From assembly GCA_018369555.1 (NCBI GenBank), contig JAGZCC010000001.1:8386-72385 (forward strand): DNA of 64,000 nt. The letters are read 5' to 3'. Made by a program: the position numbers and the translations under genes. Below, piece after piece: positions 1-8,042 of this stretch. Source of the stretch: Thomasclavelia spiroformis. GTDB taxonomy: Bacteria > Bacillota_I > Bacilli_A > Erysipelotrichales > Coprobacillaceae. The notes beneath the pieces are model-generated. The model made no database searches. It was not told the origin of the DNA and saw nothing but the letters and a program-made list of their open reading frames with translations. Every line of letters begins with the position of its first letter. Within the stretch, counting starts at the first letter, position 1.

Positions 1-73
1 TAAAGTAATGGAAGAATTCTTTAATAGTCATATTGAAGAAACAACTGCACGTGAATTAAAGGTCACTAAATAA
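1..73 (+). CDS. 3' end of an unidentified gene
   Basis: An open frame enters from the left edge and ends with TAA at 71-73. The last 23 residues are hydrophilic and rich in Glu and Lys (ending ...ARELKVTK). The stop overlaps the ATG of the next gene by one base, so the two are almost certainly co-transcribed and translationally coupled. A cytoplasmic regulator followed by a small membrane protein is a common arrangement, but the visible piece is too short to name a family. Confidence 0.6.
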   Translation, partial: KVMEEFFNSHIEETTARELKVTK

Positions 74-486
74 TGAAAAAGGATAAATTAACAAAAAAAC
101 AAGTTGCTGAAATTAAAAAAGAAATATTAGAAAAATATACAATCTTTGGATTATGGCAAACAATGTGTGGATATATAGTTTTATTATTTGTAAAAGAGTT
201 ATTAATAGATAATTATTTAATTAATTTTTCTATTGATGTTTTAGTTGCAATTGTAGCATTTTATATTACATTGCATAATTTAGTCAATCAGTATAAATTA
301 ATTAATGAATATAATATTTCTAAAAAACCATTTATTTTTCAAATTTTTGGATATATAGTTGGATTATTTATTGTAATTATTACACTAAAGAGTCCTTTTG
401 ATATTTCGTTTGCAATTTTGGTTATTGCCTTTTTAACAAATAAAAAATTATTTGAAAAAGAACTTGATTCGATTAAAATAAAATAA
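73..486 (+). CDS. small integral membrane protein, unknown function
   Basis: The product is 137 residues. It has a charged, Lys-rich N-terminus (about residues 1-22) followed by roughly four hydrophobic segments (about 25-46, 52-68, 88-104 and 107-125) and a short charged tail. I see no catalytic motif. The ATG overlaps the stop of the upstream gene (TAATG), so expression probably depends on coupling, and a strong terminator follows 7 bases after the stop. It may work with the upstream product, for example as a sensor partner, but that is inference. I do not recognise the family. Confidence 0.75.
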   Translation: MKKDKLTKKQVAEIKKEILEKYTIFGLWQTMCGYIVLLFVKELLIDNYLINFSIDVLVAIVAFYITLHNLVNQYKLINEYNISKKPFIFQIFGYIVGLFIVIITLKSPFDISFAILVIAFLTNKKLFEKELDSIKIK

Positions 487-492
487 TATTTT

Positions 493-530
493 AAGTATGG
501 TAAGCACATATGAAAACCATACTTTTTTAT
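493..530 (+). terminator. Rho-independent terminator after the membrane protein gene
   Basis: The 9-bp arms AAGTATGGT (493-501) and ACCATACTT (516-524) are followed by a T-rich run. It ends the plus-strand operon that enters from the left edge. Confidence 0.85.
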
Positions 531-682
531 TTTTTAGTATTATAATATTTTATATTGTTTATTTTTTAAATAATATAAAAGCAATAATTAATGAAATGAA
601 TTTAATTATAGAGTTAACAGATGATAATTGCATAATTTAAAATGTTTTTTAGTGACAGTGTAACGCAGTTTACCATTTAATA

Positions 683-705
683 TAAAAAGCTTACATTAGT
701 AAGCT
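683..705 (-). terminator. terminator of the PHP gene, nested in a longer inverted repeat
   Basis: On the minus strand the arms AGCTTAC and GTAAGCT (688-694 and 699-705) with a 4-base loop are followed by TTTTTATATT. This hairpin is the core of a longer, nearly perfect inverted repeat (671-723) whose outer arm includes the last codons and stop of the PHP gene. Confidence 0.7.
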
Positions 706-707
706 CT

Positions 708-1598
708 TTATATTAAATGGTATTTTTTCAACTGGTCTTCAATTACCTTTTCATCAATTGTACAGTGGCATTCGCCTAATTCAATCGAGGGCTTAGTTTT
801 ACCGTGATAATCACTGCCACATGTAATTAACAAATTATATTTCAAACCGGCTTGATAAAAATATTGAACAGTTTCTTTATCATGATAGTTGCTGAATACT
901 TCAACTCCATTTAAGCCTAGCTTTACCATATCATCAAATAATTCAAATTTATCTTTTAAATTATTGCCAGGATGTGCCAATATTGCAATACCACCATGCT
1001 TTTTTATTAATTCAATTGTTTCTTCTAATGTTGGATATTGCATTTTTGTATAACATGGTTTACCTTGAGCATAATAATCCCAATAGAAATTAACGTATGG
1101 GTTATCACTACGATTGCCACCTTTGCGATATGGCTTTAATAACGGATGATTCAAATAACGTTGATCATTTAATAGTATTTCAGCAAACATCTCACCAGTA
1201 TATATGTCATTAGTGCTTAATTTTTTTAAAGCTTTTTGATCAACATCGAACCCTAGCTTAGTAGTTAATTTAAGTTTCTCTTTTGAATTTTTAAGTTCTT
1301 GATTTAAAATATTGTTTTCCAATGATTTAAATTCTTCATGTTGATAATTAATTCCATAACCTAAAACATGTAAATTAATACCATTATAACTACAATCTAT
1401 TTCAATTGCAGGAATGTAAGTGATATTTAATGTATTAGCCATTTTTTTTGCATCTTCAATTCCTCTAGTACTATTATGATCAGCAATCGCCATAATTTTA
1501 ATATTTTGTTTATGACATTGTTCAACTAATTCAACTGGTTCAAATTCACCATCATCACTATATTTAGAATGCATATGTAAATCAATATATTTTTTCAT
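708..1598 (-). CDS. PHP-domain phosphoesterase
   Basis: The 296-residue protein is of the PHP (polymerase and histidinol phosphatase) family, a metal-dependent phosphoesterase in the same broad group as TrpH/RNase AM-type nucleases. The first metal motif is near the N-terminus (DLHMHSKYSDD, H8 and H10). The second, IADHNS, is near residue 40, and a late GIAILAHPGNN contributes another histidine, followed by GSDYHG close to the C-terminus. Length and motif order fit the stand-alone PHP hydrolases. The substrate cannot be read from sequence; 3',5'-bisnucleotides or short RNA ends are the known possibilities. It is a single gene with its own terminator, next to the flavoprotein gene. The start has an SD-like AAGGAG a few bases upstream. 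Confidence 0.85.
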   Translation of the reverse strand: MKKYIDLHMHSKYSDDGEFEPVELVEQCHKQNIKIMAIADHNSTRGIEDAKKMANTLNITYIPAIEIDCSYNGINLHVLGYGINYQHEEFKSLENNILNQELKNSKEKLKLTTKLGFDVDQKALKKLSTNDIYTGEMFAEILLNDQRYLNHPLLKPYRKGGNRSDNPYVNFYWDYYAQGKPCYTKMQYPTLEETIELIKKHGGIAILAHPGNNLKDKFELFDDMVKLGLNGVEVFSNYHDKETVQYFYQAGLKYNLLITCGSDYHGKTKPSIELGECHCTIDEKVIEDQLKKYHLI

Positions 1599-1624
1599 CC
1601 TCTAACTCCTTATATAATTACAAA

Positions 1625-1651
1625 AATACCCGTAATTAATATCCGGATATT
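1625..1651 (-). terminator. weak terminator-like hairpin after the flavoprotein gene
   Basis: On the minus strand AATATCC pairs with GGGTATT (one G-U pair) around a 13-base loop, followed by TTTGTAAT. It would end the flavoprotein transcript. The stem is short and the T run imperfect. Confidence 0.35.
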
Positions 1652-1660
1652 TTATTTCAA

Positions 1661-3454
1661 CTAATCTTCAATTGGTTCAAAATCAGCTACGCCGTGTTTA
1701 CACAATGGACAAATATAATCATCAGGTAGTGTATCACCTTCATAAATATATCCGCAAACTTTACATACAAATCCTTTTTTTCCATCAGTATTTGGTTTGG
1801 GTTTAACATGTTCTTGATAATAATTGTAGCTCATTGTTTCTTTATCAGACATTACACGAGCTTCACTAACCTTACATATGAACATTCCATGCGTATCTAA
1901 ATCAACATAATTTTCTACTTCCAAGGACATGAAAGCATTAATATATCTAGGTAAAAAGGCTAAGCCATTGTCAGAATAAAGTGGTCTTAAATCAGCAAAC
2001 TTATCAACTGTTCTTCCACTTTGGAAACCAAATCGTTCAAAAATGCTAAATGGTGCTTCAACTGATAAACAGTTAACATTAAGTTTTCCGGTTTGTTTAA
2101 TTACATGATGAGAATAATTTTGTTTATTAATATTTACCGCCACACGATTTGGTGAATCACTTACTTGGGTAACTGTATTAACAATTAAACCATTATCCTT
2201 TTTTCCATCATTACTTGTAATAACATATAAACCATAGCCAATTTTAAATAATGCGCTCATATCATGCTTATTAGCTTTATCATCTGATTGTGCAATGTAA
2301 TCTTGACATAATTCGTCAGATAATTTATCAATATCTTCAATTGTATCATTTTTTACTGCTGATTTAATTGTTATTGAATTATTTGTAAATGTAATATTTT
2401 TGCATCCTGAAAGCATTTCTTTCATTGTTTTATTAGCAAGTGGCGCCCAAGAACCATTTTCAATTAAAGCAACAGTTCGATTTTGAAAATTTCTTTCTGT
2501 TAAATGATTGATAAATTCTTTCATAAATGGAAAAACATCCGCATTATATGTAGTTGTAGCCAAAACTAATTTACCATAACGGAACGCATCTTCAACTGCT
2601 TCGGCAATATCATCACGAGCTAAGTCATGAATTGAAACTTTTGGACAACCTTTTTCTTTTAGTTTTTCTGCAAGTAATTCAACTGCTTTTTTAGTATTTC
2701 CATACACTGATGTATATGCAATAACAACTCCTTCACTTTCAACACTATATGAAGACCAAATATTATATAAATTTAAATAATATCCTAAATTTTCTGTTAA
2801 AACTGGACCATGTAACGGGCAAATTATTTGTATATCTAAAGCTGCTGCTTTTTTTAATAATGCTTGTACTTGAGCTCCGTATTTTCCAACAATACCGATA
2901 TAATAACGACGCGCTTCACATGCCCAATCTTCTTCTACATCATTAGCACCAAATTTTCCAAAACCATCTGCAGAAAATAATACTTTATCTTTACTGTCAT
3001 ATGTAACCATAACCTCAGGCCAGTGTACCATTGGTGCAAATACAAAAGTTAAATCATGTTGACCTAAAGATAATGTTTCACCATTTTTTACTTCAAGTTT
3101 TTTTACTGATGAATCTAAATCAAAAAATTGATTCATCATTACAAATGTTTTTGCATTTGCAACAATAGTTGCATCAGGATATGTTTTAATAAAGTTTAAA
3201 ATATTAGCTGAATGATCAGGTTCCATATGTTGTACAATTAAATAATCTGGATTTTTTCCATTTAATACATCATCTAAATTATCTAGCCATTCATGGGTAA
3301 AATTAATATCAACAGTATCCATTACTGCAATTTTTTCATCCATGATTACATAAGAGTTGTATGCCATTCCATTTGGCACAATATATTGTCCCTCAAACAA
3401 ATCAACTTGGTGATCATTTACACCAATATAATGAATATCTTGTGAAATTTTCAT
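1661..3454 (-). CDS. flavodiiron protein fused to flavin reductase and rubredoxin domains
   Basis: This 597-residue fusion is an FprA-type A-flavoprotein, a cytoplasmic oxygen (or NO) reductase that protects anaerobes. The N-terminal metallo-beta-lactamase-like diiron domain (about 1-240) carries H76-x-E78-x-D80-H81, H144, D163 and H215, the full expected ligand set. A flavodoxin domain (about 243-385) begins with VIAYTSVYGNTKKA, which binds FMN. A flavin-reductase-like domain (about 395-545) follows. The C-terminus is a rubredoxin with C564, C567, C582 and C585. Having reductase and rubredoxin in one chain may let NAD(P)H electrons pass to the diiron site without separate partners; that is inference from domain content. 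A good promoter lies upstream and the gene stands alone. Confidence 0.93.
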   Translation of the reverse strand: MKISQDIHYIGVNDHQVDLFEGQYIVPNGMAYNSYVIMDEKIAVMDTVDINFTHEWLDNLDDVLNGKNPDYLIVQHMEPDHSANILNFIKTYPDATIVANAKTFVMMNQFFDLDSSVKKLEVKNGETLSLGQHDLTFVFAPMVHWPEVMVTYDSKDKVLFSADGFGKFGANDVEEDWACEARRYYIGIVGKYGAQVQALLKKAAALDIQIICPLHGPVLTENLGYYLNLYNIWSSYSVESEGVVIAYTSVYGNTKKAVELLAEKLKEKGCPKVSIHDLARDDIAEAVEDAFRYGKLVLATTTYNADVFPFMKEFINHLTERNFQNRTVALIENGSWAPLANKTMKEMLSGCKNITFTNNSITIKSAVKNDTIEDIDKLSDELCQDYIAQSDDKANKHDMSALFKIGYGLYVITSNDGKKDNGLIVNTVTQVSDSPNRVAVNINKQNYSHHVIKQTGKLNVNCLSVEAPFSIFERFGFQSGRTVDKFADLRPLYSDNGLAFLPRYINAFMSLEVENYVDLDTHGMFICKVSEARVMSDKETMSYNYYQEHVKPKPNTDGKKGFVCKVCGYIYEGDTLPDDYICPLCKHGVADFEPIED

Positions 3455-3489
3455 AATGTTCTCCTTATCTTATTTAAATGTCCAATAAA

Positions 3490-3518
3490 ATTATAGTACA
3501 TTGTATTTTTAAAATCAA
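3490..3518 (-). promoter_or_regulatory. sigma-A-type promoter of the flavodiiron gene
   Basis: On the minus strand TTGATT (3513-3518), a 17-base spacer and TATAAT (3490-3495) lie about 35 bases before the start codon. Confidence 0.7.
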
Positions 3519-3628
3519 TTGATAAAACATATATTGATTTGCTATTTTATGGCATTAAACAAAAAATATTTTTTTAATTAGCAGTAATTTTGAATCTAAA
3601 AACGTATATGGTAATAGGAGGGAAAAAT

Positions 3629-4615
3629 ATGAATGACTTATTTGAAAAAATAATAAATCACGCCATCTCATATAAAACATCAGATATTCATTTTTTATTA
3701 AGACAACAATGCATTATATCTTTTAGACAAAATGGTCGTTTGTCTCAATATGATGTAATTGATTATCATTTAGGAATAAAATTAATCAATTATATCCGTT
3801 TTAAATCTAATATTGATATCAATTATCAATTAATGCCACAAACTGGCCACATAAACTATACATACGAAAACAAAATATATTATTTACGTGTTTCAAGTTT
3901 ACCTGGAAAAGATATTGATAGTATTGTTGTTCGAATACTAAATAATCATCGTGATTTATCATTAGATGAACTTACAGTTTTTAAAGATGTAAAAATTTTT
4001 TTAAATCAAATTGTAAAATTAAATGCTGGTCTATTTATTGTAAGTGGAGCAACTGGTTCAGGAAAATCAACAACATTATATACATTATTAGATACGATAA
4101 ATAAACTTGAACAAAAAAACATTGTTACATTAGAAGATCCTATTGAAATAAAAAAAACATATTGTCTACAAATTCAAATCAATGATAAATTAGGCATTAC
4201 ATACAATAACTCATTAAAACAAATTCTTCGTCATGATCCTGATGTCATTATGATTGGTGAAATTCGTGATGAACAAACAGCAAAATTAGCGATAACTTGT
4301 GCATTAACCGGACATTTAGTATTAACCACGATTCATTCTACTAACTGTCTTACAACTATTCGTAGATTATTAAATTTAGGAGTTTTGAAAATTGATGTTG
4401 AAGATGTTTTAATCGGCGTAATGGCACAAAAAATACTCTATCAAAAAAATACTCATGAACCGATTATTTTAGTTGAATATTTAAATCGTTCAATGATCAA
4501 ACATTTTTTTAAAAATAATTGTGTTAATTACACTACCTTTAAAGATAATGCAAGATATTTATTAGAGAATGATTTAGTTGATCAAAATCAGTTGGCGGGC
4601 ATCTTATATGAATGA
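3629..4615 (+). CDS. comGA: ComGA, competence pilus assembly ATPase
   Basis: This is the traffic ATPase (GspE/PilB family) that powers assembly of the transformation pseudopilus at the inner face of the membrane. It shows Walker A GATGSGKS (about residues 140-147), the Asp-box TLEDPIE (about 168), Walker B IMIGEIRDEQTA (about 207) and the His-box GHLVLTTIHS (about 228). I chose the ATG at 3629 because AGGAGGG lies 6 bases upstream of it. A start at 3590 would add 13 unconserved residues and has no good SD. At 328 residues it has the short form typical of Gram-positive ComGA. It is first of seven comG genes and its end overlaps comGB by 8 bases. Confidence 0.95.
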   Translation: MNDLFEKIINHAISYKTSDIHFLLRQQCIISFRQNGRLSQYDVIDYHLGIKLINYIRFKSNIDINYQLMPQTGHINYTYENKIYYLRVSSLPGKDIDSIVVRILNNHRDLSLDELTVFKDVKIFLNQIVKLNAGLFIVSGATGSGKSTTLYTLLDTINKLEQKNIVTLEDPIEIKKTYCLQIQINDKLGITYNNSLKQILRHDPDVIMIGEIRDEQTAKLAITCALTGHLVLTTIHSTNCLTTIRRLLNLGVLKIDVEDVLIGVMAQKILYQKNTHEPIILVEYLNRSMIKHFFKNNCVNYTTFKDNARYLLENDLVDQNQLAGILYE

Positions 4616-5609
4616 AGAATATCGTTTTTTAGAAACTATTGCAAATTTTTTAGAGCAAGGATATTTAATTCAAGACGTTTTAAATATGTGTAAATATATT
4701 TATAATAATGATCTAATTGAAAAATTAAATTTAAAATTAAATGCTGGTAAAAGTTTAGATGAAGCAATTTTAGAATGTGATTTTAATAAAACTTTTAAAG
4801 AATATTTTAAATTTTTTCGAATTAAAAATAATTTATCTATAGCAATTATTCAAAGTGTTGATATTTGTAAAGCAAAAGATAATACATTTATGAAATTAAA
4901 AAAAGAATTAACGTATCCTGCGTTGTTGATTATTTTTTTGATGATGTTTTCATTATTTATTGTATATGCGCTTTTACCATCAATCATGCAATTATTTAGT
5001 GAGTTTGCAATTGAACCTACTTTAATAACCAGTTTTATGTTTATGTTGTTTAAAATTGTTCCTATTTTAATTGTTAGTTTACTTATTATTTTTATTAGCT
5101 TATGTTTTATGACAGTATATGCAATAAATAAACAATATTTTCAATTAATTGATTTTTTTATTAATCATAGTTTTATAATTAAAAATATTATTCAAAAGTA
5201 TTATTCCATCAAATTTGCTCTTTATTATAATGAATTATTAGTTAGCGGTTATGATACTACTGATATAATTATTATGCTTTACCATCAAATCGATGATAGT
5301 GATATTAAAATGTTAATTTATGAAATATATACACAAATTTTAAAAGGGGAGTCACTTGCAGAAATTATATCTAATTTTAATTATTTTGAACCATTATTTA
5401 TTGCAAGTTTCAAAATATTAATCCATGATAATCAAACTAATAAATCACTTAATAATTATTTGAAAATTTCACTTGATACGCTACATTTTAAAATTGCCAA
5501 AGTGATTAAAATAATTATCCCTGTGGTTTATGGCTTTACTGCGACTTTTGTTATTTTAGTTTATGTTTCAATCATTATCCCCATGATGTCAGTCATTAGT
5601 AATTTATAG
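4608..5609 (+). CDS. comGB: ComGB, competence pilus membrane platform protein
   Basis: The polytopic platform protein of the type II secretion/type IV pilus F family works with ComGA to extrude the ComGC filament. The 333-residue chain has the expected plan: a cytoplasmic N-terminal helical domain, a hydrophobic segment near 105-130, another near 145-175, a second helical repeat, and a final membrane helix near the C-terminus (KIIIPVVYGFTATFVILVY). The ATG at 4608 overlaps the comGA stop by 8 bases, so translation is probably coupled. A TTG at 4578 would lie deeper inside comGA and is less likely. Confidence 0.92.
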   Translation: MNEEYRFLETIANFLEQGYLIQDVLNMCKYIYNNDLIEKLNLKLNAGKSLDEAILECDFNKTFKEYFKFFRIKNNLSIAIIQSVDICKAKDNTFMKLKKELTYPALLIIFLMMFSLFIVYALLPSIMQLFSEFAIEPTLITSFMFMLFKIVPILIVSLLIIFISLCFMTVYAINKQYFQLIDFFINHSFIIKNIIQKYYSIKFALYYNELLVSGYDTTDIIIMLYHQIDDSDIKMLIYEIYTQILKGESLAEIISNFNYFEPLFIASFKILIHDNQTNKSLNNYLKISLDTLHFKIAKVIKIIIPVVYGFTATFVILVYVSIIIPMMSVISNL

Positions 5610-5618
5610 GAGGTCACA

Positions 5619-5921
5619 ATGAAAAGAAAAGGGTTTACATTAATTGAAATGATATTTTGTATTTCAGTTATTTTAGTTATTTTATTACTTGTTATCCCTA
5701 ATGTAACAAGTAAAAATCGAATCGTTAAAGAAAAAAGCTGTGAAGCTCAAGTTGAAGTAGTTAACTCACAAATAGTATTATATGAAATCGAGCATGGTCA
5801 TCTACCAACCAGTATTTCTGATTTAACATCGGGGGCGCATCCGTATTTAACAGAAAAACAAGTAACATGTCCAAGTGGATTAAAAATATCCATTACTGAT
5901 GGTCAAGCATATGCCGAATAA
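5619..5921 (+). CDS. comGC: ComGC, major competence pseudopilin
   Basis: The 100-residue product starts with MKRKGFTLIEMIF, a classic prepilin leader cut between Gly and Phe by the prepilin peptidase ComC, followed by an uninterrupted hydrophobic helix. Its two later cysteines (in EKSCEAQ and VTCPSG) match the pair that forms a disulfide in Bacillus ComGC. AGGAGGTCAC immediately precedes the ATG, the strongest SD in the operon, which fits the major subunit. No peptidase gene is visible in this window. Confidence 0.95.
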   Translation: MKRKGFTLIEMIFCISVILVILLLVIPNVTSKNRIVKEKSCEAQVEVVNSQIVLYEIEHGHLPTSISDLTSGAHPYLTEKQVTCPSGLKISITDGQAYAE

Positions 5922-6318
5922 TCGAGGTTTTACACTAATTGAAGTTATTTTTTCAATTAGTGTAATTATTATTCTTAGTTTATTTACATTAAAATATGCA
6001 TGTTTGTCACCCGTACATTTATCGCTTGAACAACAGTGTAATCAAGTGATTTCTTTATTACAAGATGCTAAAACTGAAGCACTAATAAATCACCAAAAGA
6101 TAACCATAATTATTGAAAAAAATCAGATAAGTTATGATAATGAAAAAAAACATATCCTCAAATTAGATAAAAATTATTATTTTAAAAATAGCTTTGAGTT
6201 GTATTTTAATAAAAATGGCAATATTAATTCTGGAAATACTTTAAACTTATGTGATAAATATACTTGTAGAAGTATTGTGTTTAATGTAGGAAGTGGAGTG
6301 TTTTATGTTAAAGAGTAA
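5911..6318 (+). CDS. comGD: ComGD, minor competence pseudopilin
   Basis: The N-terminus MPNNRGFTLIEVIF is a prepilin leader and helix, followed by a soluble domain, as in ComGD/GspH-type minor pilins. The gene overlaps comGC by 11 bases. An in-frame ATG at 5899 is possible, but the 5911 start gives the usual short positively charged leader. Neither start has a strong SD, so coupling to comGC is likely. Order in the operon supports the D assignment more than sequence detail does. Confidence 0.85.
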   Translation: MPNNRGFTLIEVIFSISVIIILSLFTLKYACLSPVHLSLEQQCNQVISLLQDAKTEALINHQKITIIIEKNQISYDNEKKHILKLDKNYYFKNSFELYFNKNGNINSGNTLNLCDKYTCRSIVFNVGSGVFYVKE

Positions 6319-6526
6319 AGGTATGACATTAATCGAAACTTTATTAGCTTTTAGCATTTTTGTAGGTTCTGTAGTAATAATCTTTAGTAGTTATGTTAGC
6401 GGTTTAAAACATTATCAATTTATTAATCAAGAATATTATGAATATTTAAAATTACAAAATGATAAGGAATTAGAATTATGGAAAACAAACGAGTTAGATT
6501 CATTAATAGAAGAGGTTTTACATTAA
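6305..6526 (+). CDS. comGE: ComGE-like minor pseudopilin
   Basis: The short (73-residue) pilin-like protein starts MLKSKGMTLIETLLAFSIF, a prepilin leader with Gly-Met at the cleavage position. GGAAGTGGAG lies just upstream of the ATG at 6305; the in-frame GTG at 6293 falls inside that SD. It overlaps the end of comGD and the start of the next gene. The ComGE label rests on operon position, because this subunit is poorly conserved. Confidence 0.75.
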   Translation: MLKSKGMTLIETLLAFSIFVGSVVIIFSSYVSGLKHYQFINQEYYEYLKLQNDKELELWKTNELDSLIEEVLH

Positions 6527-6948
6527 TTGAGGTGTTATTTTCTCTAGCTATTTGTTTATTGATTGTAATAAATATATTACCAATCGTTAAAATAGTTAAT
6601 AGTAAAAATAAAATTGATATTAATTCTAGTTTTTATGCTATTGGAGCAAAGCAAATTACTAAAATTTTATATACCGCAAAAGATATTAAAATAGATGAAA
6701 ATTTAACGTATTTAGACACCGATAATAAAACATACACACTTTCTTTAAATAAAAATCGAGTTGTTAAAGAACCAGGATTTGATATTCTTATTAGAGATGT
6801 TAAAAAATTGAATTTTTATAGACGTGATAAAAATATTTATATGTATTTAAGTGATGATAAAAATAAATATTATTATTTAATTGCTGTTGATTATCAACAA
6901 AATAATGCAGAAATTATTGAGGATAATAGTAATGAAACGGTTAAATAA
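6478..6948 (+). CDS. comGF: ComGF, minor competence pseudopilin
   Basis: The 156-residue product has a leader ending in NRRGFTLIEVLFSL and a hydrophobic helix, then a polar domain ending with a Tyr-rich stretch (KYYYLIAVDYQQ) like the C-terminal strand of ComGF proteins. It overlaps the preceding gene by 49 bases. AAGGA lies 10 bases before the ATG. Assignment is by leader, length and position as sixth comG gene. Confidence 0.8.
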   Translation: MENKRVRFINRRGFTLIEVLFSLAICLLIVINILPIVKIVNSKNKIDINSSFYAIGAKQITKILYTAKDIKIDENLTYLDTDNKTYTLSLNKNRVVKEPGFDILIRDVKKLNFYRRDKNIYMYLSDDKNKYYYLIAVDYQQNNAEIIEDNSNETVK

Positions 6949-7306
6949 ATCAAACGGTTCTATTTTACAAGTTGTTTTGATAGTTTTTATGGTTTTAGTT
7001 TTAAACATTGGTGTCTTTTATCTTAATATTATTGATAATGATCGAGCAATTAAAAGAACAAAAAAGCTAAATACTGAGCGTCTAATAGAACTTAGTATTA
7101 TAAGATATTATAAAGAAATGATTTTAAATGATATTTTGTTAAGTAATGTAATTGAGGTTGAAAATTATACGATTGATTATACCGTTGATGATTTTGGAGA
7201 TTATTATTATATTGAAACTACAGTAAAGAAAAATAATGATAAATATCGCTTTAATTTAGAAATCGAGCTTGATACACTTTTAATATTATCCTTTGAATAT
7301 CAATAA
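6932..7306 (+). CDS. comGG: ComGG-like minor pseudopilin
   Basis: The last comG gene encodes 124 residues with an N-terminal positively charged segment, a Gly-Ser (SNGSILQVVLIVF) and a membrane helix, followed by a polar domain. ComGG is the most diverged pseudopilin and often lacks the full leader consensus, as here. The ATG at 6932 has GAGGA 8 bases upstream and overlaps the comGF stop. A longer frame from 6881 has no SD. No clear terminator follows; the next gene has its own promoter. Confidence 0.75.
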   Translation: MKRLNKSNGSILQVVLIVFMVLVLNIGVFYLNIIDNDRAIKRTKKLNTERLIELSIIRYYKEMILNDILLSNVIEVENYTIDYTVDDFGDYYYIETTVKKNNDKYRFNLEIELDTLLILSFEYQ

Positions 7307-7320
7307 TCAATGAAAATCAC

Positions 7321-7349
7321 TTCACTTTGTTATATTTTTTTGATATAAT
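7321..7349 (+). promoter_or_regulatory. efp promoter
   Basis: TTCACT (7321-7326), a 17-base spacer and a perfect TATAAT (7344-7349) lie 33 bases before the efp start. A dyad ACTTTGT / ACAAAGT (about 7325-7331 and 7352-7358) brackets the -10 and could bind a regulator. Confidence 0.65.
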
Positions 7350-7382
7350 CACAAAGTAAATTATAAATAAGGAGATTTTTTA

Positions 7383-7940
7383 ATGATTAGCGTAGGAGAT
7401 TTAAGACCAGGAACTACTTTTGAATATGATGGTAACTTATATATTGTATTAGATTATTCACATAATAAAACAGCTCGTGCTGCTGCAAATATTAGAATTA
7501 AAATGAAGAACTTGAGATCTGGTTCAACTACTGAAATTACATTTGGTGGAAATGATAAAGTAAAAAAAGCACATATTGATAAAAATAAAATGCAATATCT
7601 TTATAATTCTGGAGAAGCATTAGTTTTTATGGATAATGAAACTTATGAACAAATTGAAATTCCTGCTGAAAATTTAAAATGGGAAATTAATTTCTTAAAA
7701 GAAAGTGATGAAGTTGAAGTAACAAGCTACAATGGAGAAGTATTAGGTGTTTCTTTACCTATCAATGTTCCTTTTAAAGTTATTGAAACTGAACCAGCTG
7801 TAAAAGGTGATACAGCTACAAGTGCTACTAAAAATGCTGTCATTGAAACTGGATATCAAATCAAAGTTCCATTATTTATTTCTGAAGGAGAAGTTGTCAT
7901 TGTAAATACAACTGATGGTAAATATCAAGGTAGAGCATAG
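7383..7940 (+). CDS. efp: elongation factor P with arginine at the tip position
   Basis: EF-P (185 residues) binds between the P and E sites and relieves stalling at consecutive prolines. The three domains (KOW-like, OB, C-terminal) are complete, ending in the conserved VNTTDGKYQGRA. It aligns without gaps to Bacillus EF-P from memory, which shows the oddity: the loop lysine (K32 in PGKG) is Arg32 here, in NKTARAAAN, with the flanking Pro-Gly and Gly replaced. So the usual lysine modification cannot occur. AAGGAG precedes the start. In this lineage efp directly follows comG. Confidence 0.96.
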   Translation: MISVGDLRPGTTFEYDGNLYIVLDYSHNKTARAAANIRIKMKNLRSGSTTEITFGGNDKVKKAHIDKNKMQYLYNSGEALVFMDNETYEQIEIPAENLKWEINFLKESDEVEVTSYNGEVLGVSLPINVPFKVIETEPAVKGDTATSATKNAVIETGYQIKVPLFISEGEVVIVNTTDGKYQGRA

Positions 7941-7950
7941 TTAATGATTT

Positions 7951-7980
7951 GTGATGATTAAATTTTAGTCATCACTTTTT
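7951..7980 (+). terminator. efp terminator
   Basis: GTGATGA (7951-7957) pairs with TCATCAC (7969-7975), followed by TTTTTATATA. Confidence 0.8.
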
Positions 7981-7988
7981 ATATATTT

Positions 7989-8016
7989 TCATATTTTTAT
8001 CTTTTTAACATATACT
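7989..8016 (+). promoter_or_regulatory. candidate sigma-E promoter of spoIIIAH
   Basis: TCATATT (7989-7995) matches the sigma-E -35 consensus KMATATT at every position, and CATATACT (8009-8016) matches CATAYAHT at every position, with a 13-base spacer (about 14 is usual). It lies 26 bases before the spoIIIAH start, where mother-cell control is expected. Consensus is recalled from Bacillus; not tested here. Confidence 0.6.
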
Positions 8017-8042
8017 AAAGTAGTTGATAAAGGAGAAAAAAT

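Noticed and set aside
3519..3628. ComK-type box (AAAA-N5-TTTT) upstream of comGA
   Set aside because: A-run/T-run pairs are everywhere in this A+T-rich DNA, so the match has no weight. I could not identify the comG promoter.
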